From positions 24,530,412 through 24,594,411 of the forward strand of contig NC_092675.1 in the NCBI RefSeq assembly GCF_964355755.1: a stretch of DNA of 64,000 bases. Direction: 5' to 3'. Positions 36,996 to 48,300 of this stretch are shown here, piece after piece. The position numbers were made by a program, and so were the translations under genes. Positions within the stretch are counted from its first letter, which is position 1. Each line of letters opens with the position of its first letter. The stretch comes from Antedon mediterranea. Taxonomy: Eukaryota > Echinodermata > Crinoidea > Comatulida > Antedonidae. Under the pieces are notes generated by a model. It had not been told where the DNA came from, did no database searches, and was given only the letters and a program-made list of their open reading frames with translations.

Positions 36996-39644
36996 CTATA
37001 TTTATTTCAAAACTTGTTGTACTCGACCCCAAGATGTTAGAAGCTGTACACGTAATTTTATCTTCGAAATTCTTATTAGAAATTTCCAGAGATGATGTCA
37101 CTGTACTTAAATTTGCATTTTGTGAGCTTATGCCTTGTAAATCACCAACTGATCCACCCCACTGAACACTTGCATATGGATATCCCTTTGCCGAACAATT
37201 AATCTGCGCACTTATCGTAGTGCCATCTTTAACATTTAGTTTAATATCTGATGACAATTCTATACGTGCTAAAGAGTAAAGAAACATAAAATAGTATAAT
37301 AAAGGCCTTTGCAATAAACCATCATTAAATTGTGGTTTGAAGTATCTATAGTTTGTATGAATTGTGCTTTTTGAAGTCATACAACTATGAGAAGTATTTT
37401 AACACATTATATCACTAATTGTTAATCAATTCTAATTTGCATATTTTCATAATTATTAGGGAGCTTTCAATTTGAGATGACCAAAGGTTGATGTATCATC
37501 GGTTATTGCCTGGATGAAATAGTAATAATGATGATGATAAAAATAATAAAGATCATATTCCATGTCAAAATTATTATTATTATTTTACTGCAGAAACTAC
37601 ATATTGTTTACTCTTCAATCTATTTATAAATGAGTAATATCCCAAAAAATATCTTAAATTAAAATTGAAAGATCAGTCATTACTTTGTAAATCAATCTGA
37701 CTCTCAACTTCAAGCGAACGATTATACTGGCCACAAACATATAAACCGCCATCTGATGCATCGCCATCTATTATGGTAAGTTCTGTACCAGCTAGATTTA
37801 CATCCATTTTTCCATCCCCATCGAGATGTTCTCCGATTACAACACCATTTTTTTTCCACACCACGGGTTCATTAAGAACGTCATCTATACTGTTGGTTAG
37901 TCTACAAGTAAGAGTGGTGTTTTGTCCGTTAGTGATACTTGCATCTCTTGGCACTATCCGTGCTATTGGAACTTTTAACAAAACAAAACATTAAATTAAT
38001 CATGATGAAATGATAAAAACAACATCAATATACTGTACTGTATACACTAGATTCTATATCCACTTTTCTGGAATGGTAAGCAGGGCCGTAGCCAGATATG
38101 ACTAGGTGGGGATCGGACACAAAGTATTTAAGCCACAATGTCTGGCTGATTTTGCTTTCAGAGCACTTTAGATTAAAATTCAAAACTGGCACATAATGGT
38201 AAATTTCTGATACTCATTCTACATAAGAATTTGATGCAAGACTAACAATGTCTTTCATTTACTATCTTTTTCAAAAGTGGCAATACCATTCACAAGACAT
38301 GATCACAAGATGCTCTACATGTTAACAACATAACATAATTCTTAAAAGTTTGTTTTTGTTTTTTTCTGACTGGATTTGCACCCAGGATTTGAACCCATTT
38401 GATATTATTGACAAAAAAAGAAAATTACCATCTTTAACGGTAAGGTCAGTCTGAGCAACAATGACTCCATTTCCCTGGCAATAATAAGTTGAAGTATCAT
38501 CCACTTGTGCGGATAATATCTGCAATGAACTAACTACCGCTGAAGGATCACTACGGTCAACAGTTAAACCATAGTCTCCACCATTTTCAAGTGGAGTTGC
38601 ACATGTAGACTCTAGACACCAACTAATATTATACGTTGTTGCTTCTACATTTGTACAACTGCAATCCAGAAATACGTCAATTCCGGGTCTCTCTATTGCA
38701 TTGTCTTGATTTATAACGCAAACTGACAAAAAAAAGTTTTAATTTGATTTTGGATTGAATCAGTACATTCAAATTAAAAACATGACAAAAAAATAACATG
38801 AATAAATTTAAATTTTAAAAACAAATAAAGTTTATGAAATTCTCATTGTACATTGCAAGATAAATAGTTATTCAATTAATCATTTTGATTTTGGTCATCA
38901 ACACAAAACCTACCGCTTCCATTTGAAATTGAATGTCAAAAATATAAATGAAAAAGAGCTGCTTTTCTTTAAAGCTCAGGTACAGGCATGGATTTTAAAT
39001 ATAATATCTGGTTTATTGTATATAAATCAAATATTTGTAATAGAAATCAAGACGAAAAAACATTAATTTCCCTTAAAATGGTCAAATACAAAATTTGGCA
39101 AAATTGCTGCTTTAAAAACCAGGAAGACTTAAGTTACTGTAGGTAGTTTAAACTAATGTAATAACATGTTTAGTGACTCCCTAGAAGGTGAAAAAAAGAG
39201 GGTGGATATACGGTGGATAATTTTTGCTATAGCATGAAAATAAAACTCTGAAGTTGAATCAAAATACTAGAATGTAAAATTCAAGTTATATTACCTATAT
39301 TTAGTCATCTGATAACATTTTTTACCACACCGTTTTTCATAGTTTTTTTTAAAAATACCTCTTTATTTACAACATTTGTGTACAAAAGAATAGAGATTTT
39401 ACTGTGATGTAATTTCAACTATCTGACTGACTGATGATAAGAAAGTGCTTATTTTCAACAAGCTGGTGTAACACAAATAAAATCCCAAAAATTATGAAAC
39501 ATAGGGGAAACTATAGATCGATAATCATTTTTTGCCCGCACCTGGCCATTAACACAAATCGTTTTTTTTTGTACATAATAAATAAATCTTACCTGCATGT
39601 GTGCCTTCTGCCACAATTAGCATAAGAGCTAGTACCCAAATCAT
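36996..39644 (-). CDS. Secreted or membrane protein with three or more Ig-like domains (partial)
   Basis: Four coding exons join in frame: 39644-39593 (signal peptide MIWVLALMLIVAEGTHA), 38722-38429, 37971-37684 and 36996-37268 (read 37268-36996). Each of the last three codes one Ig-like domain and begins and ends in phase 1, the usual layout of shuffled extracellular modules. Domain 1 has cysteines in FLDCSC and TSTYYCQGN, domain 2 in TLTCRL and GGLYVCGQYN with VVWKKNG between, and domain 3 in AQINCSAKGYP and KITCTASN. Domain 1 also has an extra pair-like WCLESTC. A further phase-1 exon is expected downstream, but no membrane segment or stop was identified, so the C-terminus is unknown. It could be a cell-adhesion or immune-type receptor; I do not recognise the specific family. 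Confidence 0.8.
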
Positions 39645-41247
39645 TTCATAGATCGAAATTAGATTATCGATAATTTCTAAATAAGTATAAAACAGTATAA
39701 TTATTTTACAAAATTGTATCAATTATATCAATTTAAAGTAGCATAGTATAATGTATTCAAAGGCTGTAGTCCTATGTCTGGATTTTTTTTTTCAAATAGT
39801 CATACCCAGTGTTCTCCTGAAGCATGTTTTTAACAAGATTTGCCAAACAGAAATAGAAAAAACAAAAGGAATAAGATAAGTTCACATTGAAGCTATAAGA
39901 TTTGCAGATGCACACCAGAAAAATGAAAGAAAAGACGGAACGCGTGGTGATTGTCAAGCAAGAATACTAGGACTGAAAGTAAATTTAAAAAAAAAAAAAT
40001 ATAGAAAAACTGAATGTTATTGTTATCAGTTCACATACTTACTACTAGGTGCTGATAATGAAGAGTATGGTCCAACAAATTAATAGTAAAATAAATACTA
40101 TCTATCACAACAAACATTATTGTAACTAGATGGTTCGCGAATGTACAGTAATTTCAGCGTAAAAAAACTGGCGATTTCAAATGTACGTACCACAGGACTT
40201 TAGTACATTGTCGTTTACAGAAACGAATAAATAGACACAATGATACCATCGAGTAAACATTCTAGAAATAACGCGCGATTTACCAAATTTTGCCCTTACA
40301 TAAATTCATATAGATGACAACAGGGAGAGATAATAGACATATGGGCTTGAAAGGATACTGTATAGATGAGTTCAACTGTATACAAATATTCATTATTTAG
40401 ATTCATAATCACTGTAATAATAATGTTTTTAAATCATGCACAATTTACTTGAATGAATGATCAATGATACTTTTAAGTTATTACTGCGAAATTATTTATT
40501 TTTATTTTTACAGGTTAGCATACTGTAAGTTATATAAGCATCAAATTAAAATAGGAAGCTATATAGATAAGCTAAACAATCAAGTGTTATTGGCATTCTT
40601 GATCAAAACAGCCTTTTATTCCCATAAGCTAGTTGATCTGTTTGTAGTATAGAGCTTTCATTCATTCAAATTTTTACCACTGGTATTTGTATTCTGTATT
40701 CTTGCATTCCTGTGTACTGTAGTGTAAATGCATTTTTACTATGACTGTAAATCCTGTAGGTTTTATTATGTGCATTGTTTTCTAAAATAATAGTATAAGT
40801 ATCTGTTGCCTGAATAAATAATAATAATAAGTACAAAAATGTAAACGGTCAGTCTTATTACCAAAAACAACCGAAATTAACCGAAAACAACCAAAAACAA
40901 CTATAAACAACCATAAACAACCAAAAACAACCGAAAACAAACTGAAAACAAACCGAAAACAAAATAATCTAAATACCGAAAAAAAATTTGTATAATATTT
41001 TTTTAATGTCACCCCTCTATTGATGGGTGTTTCTAAATCTAAGACCATAACAGAGAGAAAATCGTGTGTGCAAAAGCCAAGGAAGACCCTCCGATGGTAG
41101 TGTGCATAAAATACAACTAAAAATTATACAGTCAAGCAATGATAACATCGCATTTACTTACAGAATCTATAAAAATATTTTAATTTTAGTCGTGCGATTT
41201 TTGATCCAGAAACCAGCGCATTACTCCTCACAATAATTGTGAATACT

Positions 41248-41884
41248 TAAAGCCCCATTCCCTACGTTTTTTAGATCTAATTTAAGATCACAAACTATAT
41301 TTAATGTAAAAATAATACTATATGGTCCTATTGCGATAACTTTTTTCGTCTTTAAACGGTTAAAAATGTGAAAAATAAGTCGATTTTAATAATTATAGCG
41401 GCCCGCTATAAATCCCAAAATGCATTGCGCGCGGATTGATATTTTTGTTTTTCACCTGTAATTCGCCCACTTTTCGATCGATCGTGAGGCCAAAACAAAT
41501 AGAAGACTCCTAACTTTTCAGCGAAAATACCGGGTTTTCCCCAATTTGTATCAACGGAGTCTGGCAAAAATAGAAAGACAATTAATGCAGCAACTATACA
41601 ACGTCAGGCTAGGTATATAGCTAGCGTACGATGTTCGCACATTACCGATGTTTACCAGCTAGGCCTACAAAACTAAGCCTAGCCAGGCTAGGCCTAAGAC
41701 CGTCCACGAGAGGTCGATCGCCGCGAGCTACTTAACTTAGGTAGTGCATTGTTTCTCACTTTTTATCATAATTTACCATAAAACGTACATTTAAGACAAG
41801 GAATGACATGGTTTAATGTTTTTAAAGTGATATATATGTATTATTTTCCAAAAAAGGTCCAAAATTGCAGGGAAGGGGTCTTTA
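41248..41884. mobile_element. 637-bp MITE with TTAAAG termini
   Basis: The left end TTAAAGCCCCATTCCCTACG is mirrored at the right by gcagggaaggggtctttaa. The interior has no transposase, and it includes part of an AGGCCTA block. The TA at both outer borders would fit a Tc1/mariner-type duplication, but that is only a guess. Confidence 0.6.
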
Positions 41885-42144
41885 ATCCATAGTATAGAAA
41901 GTAAATTGACTATGGTTATAAATCATGATCAATTTAATTATAGATTGTCAAAGATAATACAGTAATACAAAAATGATATTTTTTAAAATATTGATAATAC
42001 TAGGGACTATAAATTATACTTAAAACAAGCTCACTATAAAGTATTCACAATAAAATCTATTCAGTAAAATTACCATAGTCGAGTAAACAACCTAAGTGAC
42101 GAAAACTTTTTGAAAATTTTGAAACACTTTGTTCACATTCACCA

Positions 42145-42390
42145 ATCACAATTGTCGTATTCGATTTAGACTTTCAGTTTCACCGTTGAGTACAGTTTTT
42201 CTGTTGATAACTTCTTTAACGGAGTATTTTGTGCGTTGAGATTGTTCTTAACGAAAAAGCTTTCGTTGTCAACGTTTTCTATTCGAATGACTTTCTGTTG
42301 AGCACAAATTTACAATTCGAATACAAAAAGTACTCAACGAATCTTTACGTTGACAACGAAAGTTCCCAATCGAATACGACATATTTCAAG
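42145..42390. mobile_element. Inverted-repeat element, about 245 bp
   Basis: ttgtcgtattcgattt on the left pairs with aatcgaatacgaca on the right. Inner words accgttgagtac and gtactcaacg, and ttcgttgtcaacgt and acgttgacaacgaa, form further stems. No coding capacity. Confidence 0.6.
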
Positions 42391-42900
42391 AAAATTCTGA
42401 AAGTACTAGGCAGGCCTACTGTATTAAGCAGGCTAACACTTATTACTTGGACAGCAATGTTCAACCTTGTCTAACATTAGTAGAGTTAGTAATAGGCCTA
42501 GTTAAGTCACATCCTGGCTGAATTACTCACTGTGTAGCTAGTACTACTAGGCCTAGTAGTAGTAGGCCTAGGCCTACCTATCCCGCCTAGGCTAGTACTA
42601 GCCTAGGCCTAGGCCTAGGCCTAGTAGTAGGCTACGCGCGCCTAGGCTAGGCTAGGAGGCTATAAATGAACCGCCTACCTAGCCTAACTAGGCCTAGGCC
42701 TATAGTCTATTGAGAGAGAGGGGGCTTACTAGGCCTAAATACTTACTAGCTAGGTTAGGCCTAACAATGAAATATACTTACAAATAAAACAAGACGATTT
42801 TCTGTATGTATTTTAAGTTAGGTGTGACTCAGTATGTGTTTGTTCTTGTTGTGTTTGTCGTACTCTCTGTGTGTGGCTTGTTAAAGTGACGTATGTCCGG

Positions 42901-45249
42901 ATGCTAGTCAAGTCGCCCCATCGCAAAGTCGCCCCATACAAAGTCGCCCCTTACACAGTCGCCCCATCGCAAAGTCGCCCCAAAACAAAGTCGCCCCGAC
43001 ATAGTCGCCCTATCGCAAAGTCGCCCCATCGCAAAGTCGCCCCAACGCAAAGTCGCTCCATCGCAAAGTCGCCCCATCACAAAGTCGCCCTATCGCAAAG
43101 TCGCCCCAAAACGTTAAAATATAGTTTACAAGTGCGTAAAATGTTGCAATGATACACAAAATAACACAGAACGTGTAGGCATAAAAGGGGAAGCCCCGCC
43201 ATGTAGTCTCAGGTGGTCACACGATCGGCACGCACCCCCATATCAGAGAGGAAGCCCCGACTAATCACTCCGCGGTCGCACTCCGCGGTCGCACTAACGT
43301 GCTAGCTTACCATGAGAGGGAAACCCCCGTAATTACTCCGCCGTTGCCTTTGTCGCACTCTACAACGCACCATCTGAAGATGGGGAAACCCCGCCGGAGT
43401 TTTACGATGATATCAGTCGCGTTCGAAATCGGTCGCGATAAAATGATGTTATACGATCTAGATTATTTTTACTTTGGTCGATGAATATTTATTATTATTA
43501 TTAGGCCTATATTAATAATTGATTTTTTATTTTATTTTACAGGTCAGTATTATGAGAAAGATGTGTGGCTTAAAAAATGACAATTTGTAAACATAGTTTA
43601 AGATATAGTATTATCCAGCATAATGTCATTTAACAGTACATACGTACTTATTTAAATGTGAAATATTTTATAGGAAACGTAGGCTACGTCTGTGTCTTTC
43701 ATTTTATATGCAACAAATTACGTAAAACAATTTATTTATAAACATTCAGTTTACTATTATATACATAGTATTACAGTGAACATTGATTGTAAGACTCCTG
43801 GAAAGGCAATCCCATCATTATATCCATTATAAAATTGCATCATATCACCACTATATGTCGTAAATGATAACGTGCGTGTGTGTATTTGTCGTACGTCCGT
43901 GTACGTATTATTCCGTGCCTCTTCACTGTCTTGTTTAATTTAAAATTAAATAAACACCCGATATGAGAGGATATTTATTAGGCATTATAATTAGAATGTT
44001 CTATAACCAAAAGGATTGAAAAGAATTTCTTCAGTAAAATGATCATTGTGCTGTTGAATAAAAGGCGACTCGCCATCTGAAACATTCTCTGAATCCAATC
44101 GGAGCTGCGCCTTCTGGTATCTGTTTCCTCACAGCTGCTACGTCTTTCTGCTGACCGTCGGGGATTCCCCTTTTTAAAAAACACGCACACGATACTGTAC
44201 GATGGTTTTTCCATGGTCAAAATGTCGCGTTTTAATTTTACTAATACCTGCATGTAAAACAATCACATCGGCGATGAAATCCCCTTTTTTTTCTTCATTT
44301 TGAAAAGTCATTATAAAATTAAGACACATAACTTGTCAATAAATGCAAAATGATCAATAAGTAGCCTATAACACTTATTGTCTTACAACACTGTTATTGT
44401 TTTAACTACTGTAAATCTATACGAAGGCCTACTACACATTTATACATTTATTATATTATCCTAAAAAATTAGCTGGTATCCACGCGTAGGTTGAAGAAAG
44501 ATTCGTAATTGTGGCTGTGGTAACTAATTTTAAAATCATATTAAATTAACATTTTCGAAACTATAAATCAGGGATAATCTTTTTAGGGACTATTTTTTAA
44601 ATGATTTTTAAAAAGCACATCACTCCATTAAAACCTGTAAAATAAAAATTTAAACACAAATTATGTATATAATAGGATAAACATTATAATGTATACGACA
44701 TTTAGCGCGACCAAAGTAACAACGCAATCGATATCAAACGCACCCAATATGATTAAAACCGATAAAAACTCCGGCGGGGTTTCCCCATCTTCAGATGGTG
44801 CGTTGTAGAGCGCGACAACGGCAACGGCGGAGTAATTACAGGGGTTTCCCTCTCATGGTGAGCTAGCACGTTAGTGCGACCGCGGAGTGATTAGTCGGGG
44901 GCTTCCTCTCTGATGGGGGTGCGTGCCGATCGTGTGACCTGAGACTACATGGCGGGGCTTCCCCTATGCCTACACGTTCTGTGTTATTTTGTGTATCATT
45001 GCAACATTTTACGCACTTGTAAACTATTTTTTAACGTTTTGGGGCGACTTTGCAATGGGGCGACTTTGCGTTGGGGCGACTTTGCGATGGGGCGACTTTG
45101 CGATGGGGCGACTTTGTAATGGGGCGACTTTGCGATGGGGCGACTGTGCCGGGGCGACTTTGTTTTGGGGCGACTTTGCGATGGGGCGACTGTGTAAGGG
45201 GCGACTTTGTATGGGGCGACTTTGCGATGGGGCGACTTGACTGGATCCC
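42901..45249. mobile_element. 2.35-kb foldback transposon with tandem-repeat termini
   Basis: Two inverted arms of about 550-580 bp (42901-43485 and 44703-45249) enclose a 1.2-kb spacer. The outer part of each arm is an array of 13 units of about 16 bp (AAGTCGCCCCATCGC and its inverse); variants such as ATAC, TTACAC and AAAAC appear in the same order in both arms. The inner part is unique inverted sequence, for example GAAGATGGGGAAACCCCGCC. TGTCCGG flanks the element on both sides (42894-42900 and 45250-45256), a 7-bp target duplication. The spacer has no recognisable transposase; the 94-codon minus frame at 44262-43978 matches nothing I know. Long arms made of tandem repeats with a 7-bp duplication recall Drosophila FB/Galileo (P superfamily) elements, but the assignment is inference. 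Confidence 0.88.
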
Positions 45250-45376
45250 TGTCCGGTATATCCGTTTCAACAATTTAATAAACGGTGGTCACGTGGACAC
45301 GAGGAAGGGAATTCCCCCAAACTGGCTTATAGAGGTACGTGTGTGTGTAGGCCTCTATCTAGTCTCGTCGTCGATT

Positions 45377-48300
45377 ATGATGGCAGTGGTTTCAACAAGC
45401 GCCAATATTTCTCTTCCAATATTTTTAGTAGATGCCTTCGCAGCAAAACAGTTTCAAGGAAATCCTGCAGCAGTATGCTTGTTACAAAATGAGGTAACTT
45501 TGTATTCGGCCATTATGAAGGCCCGTACTAGCCTAGCTAGTAGGCCTACTAGGCCTAGGCAGGCCTAGGATAGCTAGCTAGAGTAGGCTAGGCTAGGTAG
45601 GCTACTACGTAATCCTACTTTAGTACTTACTACTTACTATAACGGCTGACCCTGTCCAGCCCCAGTGGCATTGGGCCTCTACTTCTAGCGTTTAATTTTG
45701 CTCGCGATACATGCACACCGCTTGAGTATGCGTTGAAAATATGTCCTGTTCCATAATATTTTTATACTAGGCTATTAGGCCTAGGCCTAGTATAGTCTCT
45801 TTAACTTGCCTAGCTAGTACTAGGACTTACTAATTAGGGGCTAGTTAGCCCTAGGCCTAGGCTATTCAGAAACTGAAATAACATTTATGTGTTTTTATTA
45901 ACTTTGAACACTAGATTTTGAGTGATGTTCAAATGCTTCAGATTGCACAAGAAATGAAACAATCAGAAACAGCATTTGTATCTCCAGTTAATCAAGCTGA
46001 TAATTTTCAAACAGGTTTGACTGAATTTTTATTAGAGCTATGTTTTCCGTCTTACAGAATGAATCATTTGTTAAATAATATGGACAATTATATAAGGAAT
46101 GAAATGGTGCTTCCATTCCGTGAAACATAAAAATGTGTTTATGTAATTGTAACTTAACTTTAATATATAAATTCAGGGACAATTATTTAATTAATTTAAC
46201 AAATTGATCTCAGGTTCTAATTTCAATCTACGATGGTTTACACCTACCAATGAAGTAAATCTATGTGGACATGCTACTATGGCAACATCTGCAGTAATAT
46301 TTGAAAAGAAATGTAAGTTTTTACATAAAGAACATAATCATTATCAAAACAGATCGCATGAAGCCTTTTATGTTGTTTGTTGTTTACCTAACAATCAGTA
46401 GTGAGTGAGTGGCCGAGTGGTTAAGACAGTGGAACCGTAATTACTTAGCCATAACATCGGCAGGGGTTCGAGGCTCACTCACTCCATGGTTCTGGTGGTA
46501 GAACAAGTCTTCTCGGATAAGGACTATAAACCGTAGGTCCAGTGTACACATCTAGCTCGTGTGCACTTTAAAGAACCTAGTACATCTTTCGAGACGAGTA
46601 GGGGGTTACCCCGGTGTATTAGTACATCACAGCCACTGATCATAACTGGGCTCTCTGGGAGACCAGTCTTTGATTGACTGAAGAGGTTAGCCAATACCCA
46701 GTATATTTCAATTAATCAATCATACTATACTGCAAGGTTTAAACACTTTCTGACTCAACTGCCAAATAAAATATAAACCTCTTTACATTGCAGTATGATT
46801 CTGTAATTTGTTATGCCTCACATATCCCCTCCCCCTCATTAAATAATTCATGGCAGCAGAAACAGACAAATTTTAAGGTTTACTGTAATGGCGATTGTGG
46901 GTCAGAACGGCATTTAACTGATTATAACGGTAATAGTTGTTTGATTGACAGTTGTAGTGTCTTGAAAATATGACTACCTTATCACATTGCATTTTGGGTA
47001 ATTTTAACGTAGAAATGCTGCCAGTCTATTTTTAAATACCGGGTAACTGGTTTATTCGGCGATATGCAGGTTCTTGTTTATAGAATACATACACTATCCA
47101 GACTGCCTTACATTTCATTATAAGCAGCTTACAGTATATTTTAAAACAATTTTATCACAAAGAATTAAGATTTATTGTTTTATATTTATTATTTTTTTAT
47201 TTTACAGGTAACGTTAATGAACAGTTAACCTTCCACACCAGAAGTGGCCAACTGATGGTAAAAACATGTCATGAGGATTTAGTAATGGACTTTCCCATGT
47301 ACCCAACAGTTCCACAGGTTTGTTGTGCTAATTAATTATCTTCTTTTTAATTAATGATATCCTCTGGTTTTAATAACTTTGTGGAAATATTAACAATTTA
47401 TAATTAATTATGATATTAAATAACTACTCCATTGAACCCTTACATGATCAACAGACAAACAAGTGGCAATCGCTTAAAATATAAATAAATTTTTCCCAAA
47501 ATGGGCTTCCGTAGATAAGGTATGGGACGATGGTTTTGCATAAATCATTCTGCATAACATATAATTAATTTCGTTGTACTATTTTTTACATTTTATAGGA
47601 GGAATCTACTGTAAAAGAATTAATAAAGGTTTGTTTTTAACAATGAATTATTATTTTTAACAAATAACATATTATACTATATATTGTACTATTGCATTAA
47701 ATACTATATTTGTTCACATATTTTTTTTGTCTTTAATTAATTAAAACAACAAAAAAGAATGTCTTTTGAATCTAGATAAAATTATTTTAAAATTGGAGAG
47801 CGTTTGATGCCTCAATTAATCTTTTACTTAGTTTTCTCGTTTGAATGAGCTATACAAAAACTAATATCACAACTTTTAAGTTGTGATATTAGTATTTTAT
47901 TATTTTACTTAAAAGTCCTGCATAAATGACTTTTATCTTTTGAAACAACTTCAGATTGTTGTTGATGATTTACTAATAAAAGAGGTTGAATATTCAGAAA
48001 AAACTGGCAAACTTTTGATCCGGTTACAGGATTCATACACAAGGTATCCTTAACTAGGTTATTTGTACACTGTACCTCTTTGCTTTTGTTTTCACTGAAT
48101 TAAATCATGTTTTTTAATTATTAGTTGAGTATTGGTGAGATTATACCACAGGACCTTCAATTTGCAACTTTACAATTTGGAGATCTTGTTATAAGGTTGC
48201 CAGATACATTATCAAGGTCAGCTTAATTTGGTTTTCCAAAAAAATATAAATATTGAAGTGGACAGTCATGTTGACACGCACTGAACATATGATGTAATGG

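Larger units (their letters stand above)
39645..42893. other. Intergenic region between the Ig gene and the foldback element
   Basis: No gene found. It holds MITEs at 41248-41884 and 42145-42390, a run of caaccaaaaacaacc-type low complexity at 40868-40965, and AGGCCTA-rich blocks at 41640-41700 and 42540-42770. The short open frames here have no support. Confidence 0.5.

Noticed and set aside
42911-43106. CRISPR-like array of short repeats
   Set aside because: Units are contiguous 16-bp tandem repeats without unique spacers, in an animal genome, inside a transposon arm.
43978-44262. 94-codon minus frame inside the foldback element
   Set aside because: Considered as a transposase remnant, but no catalytic motif or similarity could be seen.
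45050-45273. Two repeat-rich frames on opposite strands
   Set aside because: Both translate the tandem repeats of the foldback element; only the frame joining PBLD is kept, as a finding.
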